This document shows positions 24,590-32,734 of a DNA stretch of 36,456 nt, one piece after another. The stretch is from Collinsella sp. (lineage in GTDB: Bacteria > Actinomycetota > Coriobacteriia > Coriobacteriales > Coriobacteriaceae), in the NCBI GenBank assembly GCA_018373675.1, contig JAHAGQ010000021.1:1-36456 (forward strand). Reading direction: 5' to 3'. The notes below the pieces were generated by a model that was given only the letters and a program-made list of their open reading frames with translations, had not been told where the DNA came from and searched no databases. The first letter of the stretch is position 1. The number at the start of each line of letters is the position of its first letter. Position numbers and translations under genes: made by a program.

Positions 24590-27055
24590 ATGACCGAACA
24601 CCACGCCATTAGCCGTCGAGCATTCACGTTGGGCCTAGGACTCGCAGCATTGTCGCCATTTGTAAGCCTGCCCGAAACCGCGGGATTGGGCCTTCCCGTG
24701 CGCGCGGCATTTGCAGAAGACGCACCCACACCGGCGGCCACCCTCGACAAGTTCGTCATTCGCCTTCGCCCCGCGGGCTATTTTCGCACCGCGAGCGTCA
24801 ACGAAGACGGCAACGTCATCGGCAACGTCTGCCACCTGTTTAATGACGGCACGTCCAGCAAACTCATCCTTGAGCGCGTAGAGACCGATGCAGATAATTC
24901 AAATTGGTATGCCATCCGCACCTTACTCAATTTCGAAGAGCATAAAAAGACGGGCTACAGCATTTGGTCGGTCGACGGCGACTCGGACAAAGATGGAAAG
25001 GTCATCCACGTATGGAGTGGCGAGTATGACAACAAGCCCAGCCGCGCTTTTGCGTTTGAACGCCAGTCAAACGGAACCTATATCATCCGAGACCGCACAA
25101 ACGAGAAAAAAGACATTAATTACCTGGCCATAGAAAAGGACGGCAAAGACCAGGACAACAACAAGATCTGCCATAAGAGGAAGAGCATTCCGTGGGAGCT
25201 CGAACTTGTCGGTTACGACATGGGCAAGACCAATACCACGGTTAGCAGTATCGACTGGACCACGTATAGCAGCTACGTCGACGGGCCCTGTTGGATGAAA
25301 TACGTCGACAACAACAAGTTCCTCGACGAACTGAGCATCCCGGGCACGCACGATTCGGGCACCTGCAGCGTGGACAACGACACCGAGCCCCAATCCTCCC
25401 AGGCAAAATGCCAGCAGGATTACATCCCCACGCAGCTGCTCGAAGGCGTTCGCTATTTTGATATTCGACTCGGAAAGGGTGAGAACCCCGGCATCGACCA
25501 CGGAGCTTGTTACCTGCTCAAAAAAGACGGGAACTTTATGCATCTCTCCGATGTCATCGGGTACTTCAATACGTTTTTGAGCGAAAACCCGACAGAAGCG
25601 CTCATCATGCTCGTGTCGCGGGGCAATGGCGAGGCTACCGACGAAAGCCTCACGACGGCCTTGGGCAAGGTTTTTGATGAGAACCCCGACCTGTTCTACA
25701 CATCGAGCCGCATCCCCACGCTGGGCGAGGTGCGCGGAAAGATCGTCCTGCTGCGTCGGTTTGGGCTCGCCGGCAACAGCGTAAGCAGCCACACATGGGG
25801 CCTCGACCTCACCCAATGGGACGACAAAATCGCAGCACACACCGACAGCACCTCTATGTGTCTCGTTCGAGACGAGCGGGGCTTTGAAGCCGTGGGGAAA
25901 ACGGGTGACGAAGAGCCCTATTGCACCAAGGTATACGCCCAGGACCATTACGAATGCACAGGAACCGACAAAATCGGCTGGGTCGATATGGCGCTGCAGG
26001 AGACAACCAAGCTCGCCCGCATCATGGTGGACGTCGAGGACAATGACGGGGCCAAGGTAAAGGTCCTGGAGCACAGCTGGTGTATCAACTACACCAGCTG
26101 CACGAACTACAAGCAAGGAAGCAATCCTTTTACCGCAGCACGAGTGGTCAACGAGCATCTATACAAGAGCCAGTATATAAACAGCACCGGAAATGAGAGC
26201 ACAAAGGAGGACTGCCTCAAGCACATTGGCATCATTGCGTCCGACTTTGTTGATGCGGCACTGGCCCGAAGCATCTACCAGCGCAATTACGATGCGAAGC
26301 ACAAGCAGACCGTTTCGTACTACCTCCCGACCCGTATACGCATGACATACGGCGACTCGTTGAGCGATGCCTCACTCCAGGATGGAAAGACCGTTGGCGA
26401 GGGTCGTTTCCGCCTTGTCGACAGCAGCAACGTACTCAGCGTGACGGCTTCGGGCAACACGTTTGCCATCGAATACGTGGATGTCGACGCTTTGGGCAAC
26501 GAGACCGTTACGGAACTGCAGGGTTCCGTGCCCATCGATATCGACCCGCGCGCACTGACGCCCCACTTTGAAGGGCTCGAGGGCCTTAAGGCCGGCGAGG
26601 ACGTGCGCGCAAAGATCGCGGCGCCGCTCGAGGGCAAGCTCGAAGGCGATGCTTGCACCGCCCAGCTCGAGTTTATGCACGATGCAAACGGCGCTCCGGG
26701 CACGGAAATGGCCGAGGGCGAGGCATTTACCGCGGGAACGTACTGGGTGCGTGCGAATGGGCTTTTGGGCGACGCGGCGCAGAACTACACGCTTGCCAGC
26801 GACGGAGCCGCAAGCTTTACCGTAGCGGCCTCGGACGGTGCAGGCGGCGCCGGCACCGGCACTGGCGCCAACGCGGGCAGCGCTGATAAGAACGGTAAGG
26901 GCAACAAGGGCAAGGGCTCGGGCGGAAAGCTCGCCGACACGGGCGACGGCTCTGGCATCGCCGCCGGGCTCGCCGCTGCCGCCGTGGCAACAACGGTTGC
27001 CGGCGCAGCAATGCTTGCCAATGACCGCGAAGACAACGAAGGTGCTAGCGAATAG
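24590..27055 (+). CDS. Secreted PI-PLC-like phosphodiesterase with ricin-type domain and LAxTG anchor
   Basis: The 821-residue protein starts with a Tat-type signal peptide (SRRAFTLGLGLAAL; cleavage near AFA-ED, about residue 42). Residues 50-210 look like a ricin-type beta-trefoil (GYFRTASV, YSIWSVDGDSDKDGKVIHVW, FAFERQSNGTYIIRD). The PI-specific phospholipase C X-domain follows at about 235-545: LSIPGTHDSGT with His254, GVRYFDIRL with Arg288 and Asp291, and DHGACY with His304 as the second catalytic His. The C-terminal region (575-745) looks like immunoglobulin-type or spacer repeats. Then come a Gly/Lys linker, the sorting signal LADTG (781-785), a hydrophobic stretch and a charged tail. 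LAxTG fits actinobacterial class E-type sortases. The substrate may be phosphatidylinositol or GPI-like glycans; an inactive binder is less likely because both His residues are kept. GGAG lies 5 bases before the ATG. Confidence 0.88.
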   Translation: MTEHHAISRRAFTLGLGLAALSPFVSLPETAGLGLPVRAAFAEDAPTPAATLDKFVIRLRPAGYFRTASVNEDGNVIGNVCHLFNDGTSSKLILERVETDADNSNWYAIRTLLNFEEHKKTGYSIWSVDGDSDKDGKVIHVWSGEYDNKPSRAFAFERQSNGTYIIRDRTNEKKDINYLAIEKDGKDQDNNKICHKRKSIPWELELVGYDMGKTNTTVSSIDWTTYSSYVDGPCWMKYVDNNKFLDELSIPGTHDSGTCSVDNDTEPQSSQAKCQQDYIPTQLLEGVRYFDIRLGKGENPGIDHGACYLLKKDGNFMHLSDVIGYFNTFLSENPTEALIMLVSRGNGEATDESLTTALGKVFDENPDLFYTSSRIPTLGEVRGKIVLLRRFGLAGNSVSSHTWGLDLTQWDDKIAAHTDSTSMCLVRDERGFEAVGKTGDEEPYCTKVYAQDHYECTGTDKIGWVDMALQETTKLARIMVDVEDNDGAKVKVLEHSWCINYTSCTNYKQGSNPFTAARVVNEHLYKSQYINSTGNESTKEDCLKHIGIIASDFVDAALARSIYQRNYDAKHKQTVSYYLPTRIRMTYGDSLSDASLQDGKTVGEGRFRLVDSSNVLSVTASGNTFAIEYVDVDALGNETVTELQGSVPIDIDPRALTPHFEGLEGLKAGEDVRAKIAAPLEGKLEGDACTAQLEFMHDANGAPGTEMAEGEAFTAGTYWVRANGLLGDAAQNYTLASDGAASFTVAASDGAGGAGTGTGANAGSADKNGKGNKGKGSGGKLADTGDGSGIAAGLAAAAVATTVAGAAMLANDREDNEGASE

Positions 27056-27084
27056 GCAAGCCAGTCTTTTGGGCGCATCAACTC

Positions 27085-27122
27085 AATCGGGGCGTAGAAT
27101 ACCGTTCTGCGCCCCGATTTTC
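27085..27122 (+). terminator. Terminator after the PI-PLC-like gene
   Basis: AATCGGGGCG and CGCCCCGATT pair, with an inner AGAA/TTCT stem, followed by TTTTC. It lies between convergent units. Confidence 0.88.
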
Positions 27123-27147
27123 ACCTTGGCCCGTACGCCGTTATCGG

Positions 27148-27417
27148 CTACATCACCATGTTCAACGCGTTAACAAACTCCTGGGCCTTCGCACGACTGC
27201 TCGGGCTAAAGACGCAAGCGGTTAACAGTCGATTGCGCAGAAAAACGTCGCGGCCCTTGATCCTGTTGACCCCCGTGATGTCCTTAAGGTAAACGATCTC
27301 GGTGTGCTTGCCACCAAACGTGCCCTTCTTGAGCACCTCGATACGGTTAGGCTAGATCTTGACGTCTTTAAACCTGCCCGAACCTTTGTCCTGGAACAGC
27401 AAAGTGTTGTTATCCAT
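27148..27417 (-). pseudogene. Small PH-like domain protein broken by an in-frame TAG
   Basis: From an ATG at 27417, with GGGAG 8 bases upstream, the frame reads 21 codons (MDNNTLLFQDKGSGRFKDVK, then I), hits TAG at 27352-27354, and continues open for 67 more codons to 27148. The downstream part (RIEVLKKGTFGGKHTEIVYLK, ending FVNALNMVM) looks genuine. Short beta-strands followed by a final helix resemble bacterial PH-like domains, with DITGV-type strands and a closing AQEFVNAL helix. One base change to TAC, CAG or similar would restore an 89-residue protein. Either it is a pseudogene, or a sequencing error is present, or the 3' part is translated from an internal GTG (27336). The family assignment is tentative. 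Confidence 0.6.
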
Positions 27418-27578
27418 GCGTGTCACTCCCGCGGGGTTCGCTAAAACTGCCTCTATGGCCACATTTTAGTCACCGCAGGGCTCCCATGCGAAGGTGCCAG
27501 ACAGCACAGCAATTCGTGTCCGCGCGAGGCTTTAAACTAAATGCGATAAAGATGCATTCCACAGGAGGAAAGTGGGCG

Positions 27579-28634
27579 ATGGTGATGGGCGAACTGGCAA
27601 ACCGCGGAGAATCGGCAATCGTGCCCGAAGGTTTTTATAAGCAGGTTTCCTCGATTCTCAACGCTGCTCGCGACAAGGCATATGCCGCCGTTAACTTTGC
27701 GATGGTTGAGGCATATTGGGAGATCGGCAAGAGCATTGTTGATGAACAGGGCGGAGAAGAGCGCGCCAGGTATGGAGAGGCGCTGCTTAAAGGACTCGCG
27801 ACCAGGCTTACCACAGATTTCGGCAAAGGCTTTGATACCTCAAACCTCCGCTACATGCGGCAGTTTTATTTAGCATTCCCAATTCGTGACGCACTGCGTC
27901 ACGAATTGAACTGGACACATTATCGCAGGCTATCTCGCATTCCCGACCCCGAAGCTCGCATTTGGTACATGAACGAATGCGCCGACTCTCGCTGGAGCAC
28001 GCGCCAACTCGAGCGCCAGATCAACACCATGTTCCGCGAGCGCCTACTTGCCAGCAAGGACAAGGAGGCCGTCACCCAGGAAATCCAAAAGAGCGCCCCG
28101 GCTCGTCGCCCCGAGGATATCATCCGCGACCCATATGTACTGGAGTTTTTAGGTTTCTCGGACGATGCTGCGTTTCGCGAGAGCGATCTAGAGCAGGCGC
28201 TCATCACGCATCTTCAGAAGTTCCTGCTGGAGCTTGGCCGTGGTTTCGCTTTCGAGGCGCGCCAAAAGCGCATCACCTTTGATGGACGCCATTTCTATAT
28301 TGACCTTGTGTTTTACAACTATCTGATGCGCTGCTTCGTGCTCATCGACCTTAAGACCGATGACCTTACGCATCAGGATCTGGGCCAAATGCAAATGTAT
28401 GTGAACTACTACACGCGCGAGCTCATGAACGAAGGCGACAATCCGCCCATAGGCATCGTGCTCTGCGCGGACAAAAGCGATTCGATCGTCGAGTACACGC
28501 TGCCCGAAGACAACGACCAAGTGTTTGCCGCCAAATACCTGCCGTATCTTCCAAGCAAGGAAGAGCTGGCGCGCGAGCTGAGCGCCGAGTACCGCGCCAT
28601 CAACGAAGCGACTAATGGCGAAGCGCAAGGGTAG
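27579..28634 (+). CDS. YhcG/DUF1016 family PDDEXK nuclease domain protein
   Basis: The 351-residue protein has two parts. Residues 10-160 form the helical DUF1016 N-domain (YKQVSSILNAARDKAYAAVN, AYWEIGKSIV, SNLRYMRQFYLAFP, NWTHYRRLSRI). Residues 190-340 form a PDDEXK nuclease fold (DPYVLEFLGF, FAFEARQKRITFDGRHFYIDLVFYN, CFVLIDLKTDDLTHQDLGQM). The catalytic Asp lies in YIDLVFYN, and the usual E-x-K is here D-x-K (LIDLK), close to the common ELK. Relatives are linked with mobile DNA, DNA repair or restriction-like contexts; the precise role is unproven. ATG 27579 has AGGAGG 10 bases upstream; ATG 27552 is an alternative with a poor site. The frame is open further upstream without support. An ADP-ribosylglycohydrolase gene follows 63 bp later. 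Confidence 0.88.
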   Translation: MVMGELANRGESAIVPEGFYKQVSSILNAARDKAYAAVNFAMVEAYWEIGKSIVDEQGGEERARYGEALLKGLATRLTTDFGKGFDTSNLRYMRQFYLAFPIRDALRHELNWTHYRRLSRIPDPEARIWYMNECADSRWSTRQLERQINTMFRERLLASKDKEAVTQEIQKSAPARRPEDIIRDPYVLEFLGFSDDAAFRESDLEQALITHLQKFLLELGRGFAFEARQKRITFDGRHFYIDLVFYNYLMRCFVLIDLKTDDLTHQDLGQMQMYVNYYTRELMNEGDNPPIGIVLCADKSDSIVEYTLPEDNDQVFAAKYLPYLPSKEELARELSAEYRAINEATNGEAQG

Positions 28635-28697
28635 CAGCACGTTGTGACCGATACCCCCGACGACGCTCCACTTCCCCTGGCATAGGAGGAGCATTCC

Positions 28698-29486
28698 ATG
28701 ACAGACAGACCGAAAACAACGCTACGCGACTGCATTTACGGGCTTGCCGTCGGCGACGCGCTGGGCGTTCCCTACGAGTTCAGGCCCCGCGGCACGTTCG
28801 AATGCACCGACATGATCGGCTACGGCACGCATGGGCAGCCCGCCGGCACCTGGAGCGACGACACATCTATGACACTTGCTACCTGTGACTCGATTAGGGA
28901 GCTCGGGCATATCGACACCGCGGACATGCGCGACAAGTTCGTAGGCTGGATTGCCCGCGGCGAGTATACGATTGACGGCGTTTTCGATTACGGCGGCACG
29001 ACCGCCCGCGCCCTGCACACCGGCAAAGGAGGCTCCGGCGAGCGCGACAACGGCAACGGTTCGCTCATGCGCATCGCGCCCCTGGCGTTCACCGATGCGA
29101 CAGACGAGGAGATCGGTGAGGTCTCCGCGATCACGCACGCCCACAGAACGTCGACCGACGCATGCGTCATATTTGTCGAGCTGATGAAGGGCGTGATGAA
29201 CGGCACGCCTCCCTCGTGGGCACTTCATTTGAAAGGCGTGCCAGAGCAGGAAATCAGGTCTGGTGGCTTTGTGCGCGACACGCTTAAAGCAGCCACCTGG
29301 TGCTTCGTCAACACCAACAGCTACGAAGATTGCGTGCTTGCCGCCGTCAACCTGGGCGACGACACCGACACCACCGCTGCCGTCGCAGGCGCCCTCGCCG
29401 GAGCAAAATACGGCTTCAATGCTATTCCTCAGGAATGGATCGACACCCTGCGCGGTAAAGAGCTGATTGAGCAGTGCCTGTTTTAG
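28698..29486 (+). CDS. ADP-ribosylglycohydrolase family protein
   Basis: The 262-residue, all-helical protein removes ADP-ribose from modified macromolecules in the DraG/ARH family. The two magnesium-binding motifs are intact: WSDDTSM near residue 52 and LGDDTDTTAAVAGALAGA near residue 224. The typical N-terminal GLAVGDALGVPYEF block and NGNGSLMRIAPL are also present. AGGAGG lies 8 bases before the ATG. It follows the YhcG-type nuclease on the same strand at 63 bp, so co-transcription is plausible. The target (protein, nucleic acid or free metabolite) cannot be told from sequence. Confidence 0.93.
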   Translation: MTDRPKTTLRDCIYGLAVGDALGVPYEFRPRGTFECTDMIGYGTHGQPAGTWSDDTSMTLATCDSIRELGHIDTADMRDKFVGWIARGEYTIDGVFDYGGTTARALHTGKGGSGERDNGNGSLMRIAPLAFTDATDEEIGEVSAITHAHRTSTDACVIFVELMKGVMNGTPPSWALHLKGVPEQEIRSGGFVRDTLKAATWCFVNTNSYEDCVLAAVNLGDDTDTTAAVAGALAGAKYGFNAIPQEWIDTLRGKELIEQCLF

Positions 29487-29643
29487 GACACGCCTTCAAC
29501 GAAGACAGTGTCAGTCAACGCAAATGATTAAGGGACCGCATAAATGATGATTACAGAATGCGCAGTCATGGGTCCGTTCGTCACAGAGCAAAGTACCGTG
29601 GGGCCGTACACCGTGTTGGTATTCGACTCCCCGCTGCCGCAGA

Positions 29644-29669
29644 AAAGGGCCGGTTGCAGCCGGCCCTTT
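29644..29669. terminator. Strong hairpin in the 358-bp gene-free stretch, proximal
   Basis: AAAGGGCCGG and CCGGCCCTTT form a perfect 10-bp stem. Read on the minus strand it is followed by TTTTCT, so it may end the zinc-ribbon transcript coming from the right. On the plus strand the T-run is only three. Confidence 0.7.
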
Positions 29670-29752
29670 AGACGATAATACCTGCGTTGCCCGCGCTTCC
29701 GAAGTGTGACTAGCTGAGGAGCGGGTTCCGCGGCACAATCTCATTCTACCCA

Positions 29753-29781
29753 GTGGGGCGGCTCTTTTGTAGCCGCCCCAC
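29753..29781. terminator. Strong hairpin in the 358-bp gene-free stretch, distal
   Basis: GTGGGGCGGCT and AGCCGCCCCAC form an 11-bp stem around CTTTTGT. On the plus strand it is followed by CGTTTATTT, so it may end the ADP-ribosylglycohydrolase transcript. Between the two hairpins (29670-29752) there is no protein frame that looks coding; a local CCCGC/GCGGG pairing exists there. Confidence 0.65.
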
Positions 29782-29844
29782 CGTTTATTTAGATCTACCA
29801 CGACGGACAGCTCGCACTACTGCGCACTGTCCCGTACCGCTCCC

Positions 29845-31182
29845 CTACTTCCCAAAGATCGCGCCGAACAGGCCCTTGCGTTTGGGCTTCTCCTCTCGGT
29901 AGGAACCCTCGGCTGCGGCTGCAACCTGCCGCGGCTGTTCGCCGCCTCCACGGCGCACGATCTGGTATAGGAACGGCGATTTAACGTATTTGACCTCGAT
30001 GGGTGTGGCGTGCACGGTGCTTTCGCTCGACAGCATCACGTTGGGATTGAGCGGTGCCACCACATGCGTCTCGCGTTTGTCGCTAAACACTACCGCGGCC
30101 GCGCGACCCGTCTGGCCGTTCACGGCGATGCGCACCTGCTCGCCGTCGCGGCTATCCGACACCGGGCGATCGACAAAGTAGACCGGTACCATCACCAGGC
30201 CGTCCTTGTGCTTGCGAGCCTTGCGCGCCCAGGTGCGGATGCTCTTTTTATTGAGCCCCAGCACCGCCTCGGCATCGTTGCCGGCAACGTCGAGCGCCAG
30301 CTTATCAATAACCACCTGGTCCTTGGTGGACGCATCGACGGAAACGACGCGGAAGTCACCTTCCTGCATAGCGGGATCGAACGGCCCAACCTTGCCAAAG
30401 TCCCACGGCTCCAAAATACCCATAAGGCGAACATCCAGGTAGTTGGCCCTGGGATATGCCCAGTCGAGCACCTCGTAGTACACCAGGGTCTCCTTGCTCA
30501 GGCCCTTGCCCGGGAAGGACGCCATCATGCGCAGGTCCGCCAGCGCCATGGGGAAATAGAAGAGCATCATGTCGTTTTGGATCGCGTCTTCCACGTCGTG
30601 GCCGGCAAAGGCCTCCGGGTACTGACGCACCAGCTGCAGCGCGTTGGCACGTGCCTGCTGCGGCGAAATCTCGCAAGGAATGCCCTGCTCAGGTACATAC
30701 TCCGCGCCAACGCCCATAGTCAGTCGCTTGCTAAACGTACCGGGTTTGAGCAGGTCGGCCACGCCAATCTTGTTGCCGCAGGACGGGCACTCAAACACGC
30801 GCTGAGTGGACTCGCCCTCAAAGGACGCGCCGCAGAAGGGGCACGGGATGCTCACGTGCGTGGCTTCTTGGAACTCCTGCGCCGTTCCGCGGTCCTCCCA
30901 CAGCAGATGCTCCAGAACCGACTGATTGCGCCAGCGTGAATTGAAGAAATACCAGTCGGGGTCCTCTGGGCGCTCGAGCTGCGACACATGGGTGAGCTTA
31001 AGCAGCCCGTCAACCACCGTCAACGGCGCATGACGGATACCCAGGGCGCTCTTGGGCTCCCCGGCGTCCGCTTGCCACGGAATAACCGTTTCGCAATAGG
31101 CGCACTCAAAGCTGCGCTTTGCCTGGTGCGAATACATGGGGCCGCCGCAGTTTTGGCATTTAATGGCAAACATCTCGTCCAT
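29845..31182 (-). CDS. TFIIB-type zinc-ribbon protein
   Basis: The 445-residue protein has two zinc ribbons. The first is at the N-terminus, CQNCGG then CAYC (about residues 9-30). The second is near 115-137, CPFCGAS then CPSCGN. The central part is an alpha/beta region rich in aromatic residues (DPDWYFFNSRWRNQ, MMLFYFPMALADLRMM, YYEVLDWAYPRANYLDVRLMG). The last 20 residues are basic with an amphipathic KRKGLFGAIFGK end that could touch a membrane. Database relatives in Firmicutes carry this generic name, with no known function. AAGGAGG lies 8 bases before the ATG. It is a single-gene unit, divergent from the CDF exporter. Confidence 0.8.
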   Translation of the reverse strand: MDEMFAIKCQNCGGPMYSHQAKRSFECAYCETVIPWQADAGEPKSALGIRHAPLTVVDGLLKLTHVSQLERPEDPDWYFFNSRWRNQSVLEHLLWEDRGTAQEFQEATHVSIPCPFCGASFEGESTQRVFECPSCGNKIGVADLLKPGTFSKRLTMGVGAEYVPEQGIPCEISPQQARANALQLVRQYPEAFAGHDVEDAIQNDMMLFYFPMALADLRMMASFPGKGLSKETLVYYEVLDWAYPRANYLDVRLMGILEPWDFGKVGPFDPAMQEGDFRVVSVDASTKDQVVIDKLALDVAGNDAEAVLGLNKKSIRTWARKARKHKDGLVMVPVYFVDRPVSDSRDGEQVRIAVNGQTGRAAAVVFSDKRETHVVAPLNPNVMLSSESTVHATPIEVKYVKSPFLYQIVRRGGGEQPRQVAAAAEGSYREEKPKRKGLFGAIFGK

Positions 31183-31442
31183 GGAAACGTCCTCCTTTGC
31201 ACGGGGCTATCGACATTAAGTATGTCGAGCAAATCGACGCGTGCCCATACCCATGTGGCCCAAAATGGAGCACTCGGTCGGACGGGAAAGCGCAGTGAAC
31301 TCGAAGACGCGTGGGCAGTCGCCCCCTCCGCCTCGCGCCCGTTAGCGCCGGCAGACCATTGCTGCATTTTCTGAGCATCGGTACACGTTGCGTCTGCGCG
31401 AGCTACACTATCCCCTTAAACATGACTGTGAGGACGATCGTT

Positions 31443-32624
31443 ATGCTATTTGTAAATCGGCTGGTACATACGCTTGTTCCCGGCAGCGAAAGCGAGCCGG
31501 TCGATGTCTCCTGCCGCACCAACGCGGGTTTTGCCGCAAGCCTCATCTGCATCGGGCTCAACATCACGCTGTGCCTGGCCAAGGGCATAGCTGGTCTGCT
31601 CGCAGGCTCCGTCTCGCTTATCGCCGATGCCTTCAACAACCTTTCCGACGCCTCGAGCAACATCGTGAGCCTGCTCGGATTCCGCCTTGCCAGCCGCCCG
31701 GCCGACGAGGGGCACCCCTATGGTCACGGCCGCTACGAGTACCTCGCCGGCCTGTTTGTCGCCGTTCTCGTTTGCGCCGTCGGCATCAACCTGATCCTGG
31801 AGTCGGTCACCAAAATCATCAAGCCCTCCCCCACCGCGTATTCGGCGCTCTCCATGGCAGCCCTTGTCCTGTCCATGCTCGTCAAGTTTTGGATGGCGGC
31901 GTTCAATCGCACGCTGGGCAACCGCATCGATTCCGAGACGCTTATCGCCACGGCGCAGGATTCCAAAAACGACGTCATCACCTCAGGCTCGGTCTTAGCG
32001 GCAGCGCTTATTTCGCAGACGACCGGCTTTGACCTCGATGGCTGGGCAGGCCTGGGCGTGGGCATCTTTATCTGCATCAGCGGCATGGGCCTGGTGCGCG
32101 ACGCCATCAGCCCGCTGTTGGGACAAGCGCCCGACCCCAAGCTCGTCCAGGCAATCCGCGACAAGATCATGTCGTATCCGCAGGTCCTAGGCACGCACGA
32201 CCTGATGGTGCACGACTACGGCCCCGGCCGTCAGTTTGCCAGCGCACACGTGGAAATGCCCGGCGAGGGTGATGCGTTTGAACATCACGAGATCCTGGAC
32301 ACCATCGAACACGACATCAAGCATCAGATGGGCATCGACATCACGCTGCACTGCGACCCCATCGCCACCACCGGCGACGACCTGCGCGGCTGGGTCAAGC
32401 GCGGCATCATGCAGATCGATCCCGCGCTCTCCATCCACGACCTGCACGAGCACGACGGGTTCGTTTCGTTTGACCTGGTGCGCCCCGACGGCTTTGACAT
32501 ATCCGACGAGGAGCTGCTGGAGCTCGTCACGCGCATCGTGCACGAACGCCGGCCCGATGCCTCGTGCGTCGTCACATTTGACTCGGGCTTCAGCTCGCCC
32601 GACCGTCCGGCCGAGCAGCTGTAA
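31443..32624 (+). CDS. Cation diffusion facilitator (CDF), probable manganese exporter
   Basis: The 393-residue protein has the six-helix CDF transporter core (residues 25-220) and cytoplasmic C-terminal domains. The first metal site is in LIADAFNNLSDASSN, and PADEGHPYGHGRYEYLAGLF follows. The second site is IATAQDSKNDVITSG, with D-x3-D in place of the H-x3-D of zinc exporters. That pattern is typical of manganese exporters such as MntE. After the usual C-terminal domain (VLGTHDLMVHDYGPGRQFAS through HCDP) comes a second similar stretch (SIHDLHEHDGFVSFDLVRPD), so the cytoplasmic part may be duplicated. ATG 31443 has GAGG 9 bases upstream; longer starts exist (31422, 31311) but with weaker support. 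A strong terminator follows. Confidence 0.9.
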   Translation: MLFVNRLVHTLVPGSESEPVDVSCRTNAGFAASLICIGLNITLCLAKGIAGLLAGSVSLIADAFNNLSDASSNIVSLLGFRLASRPADEGHPYGHGRYEYLAGLFVAVLVCAVGINLILESVTKIIKPSPTAYSALSMAALVLSMLVKFWMAAFNRTLGNRIDSETLIATAQDSKNDVITSGSVLAAALISQTTGFDLDGWAGLGVGIFICISGMGLVRDAISPLLGQAPDPKLVQAIRDKIMSYPQVLGTHDLMVHDYGPGRQFASAHVEMPGEGDAFEHHEILDTIEHDIKHQMGIDITLHCDPIATTGDDLRGWVKRGIMQIDPALSIHDLHEHDGFVSFDLVRPDGFDISDEELLELVTRIVHERRPDASCVVTFDSGFSSPDRPAEQL

Positions 32625-32632
32625 TCGACAGC

Positions 32633-32706
32633 AAAACGGGATGCAGGACCGCCGACCAACGCGCCTACGCGCCCGGTCACGCGATCCTGCGTCCCGTTTT
32701 TGTTTG
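32633..32706 (+). terminator. Terminator after the CDF gene
   Basis: AAAACGGGA-T-GCAGGA pairs with TCCTGC-G-TCCCGTTTT across a 40-base loop, followed by TGTTTG. It may also serve the convergent gene at 32735 in the other direction. Confidence 0.85.
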
Positions 32707-32734
32707 CACTGCTAAGGCTCTAGCCGCTCGACCG

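Noticed and set aside
29670..29752. Possible T-box or tRNA-like element (GGGTTCCGCGG on the plus strand)
   Set aside because: The T-box consensus UGGNACCGCG is not matched, no stem I or specifier loop is visible, and no tRNA T-arm or anticodon arm can be drawn.
29511..29801. 96-codon minus-strand frame through the hairpin region
   Set aside because: It reads straight through both strong hairpins, has no good ribosome binding site and its Cys/His/Arg-rich sequence lacks domain-like pattern.
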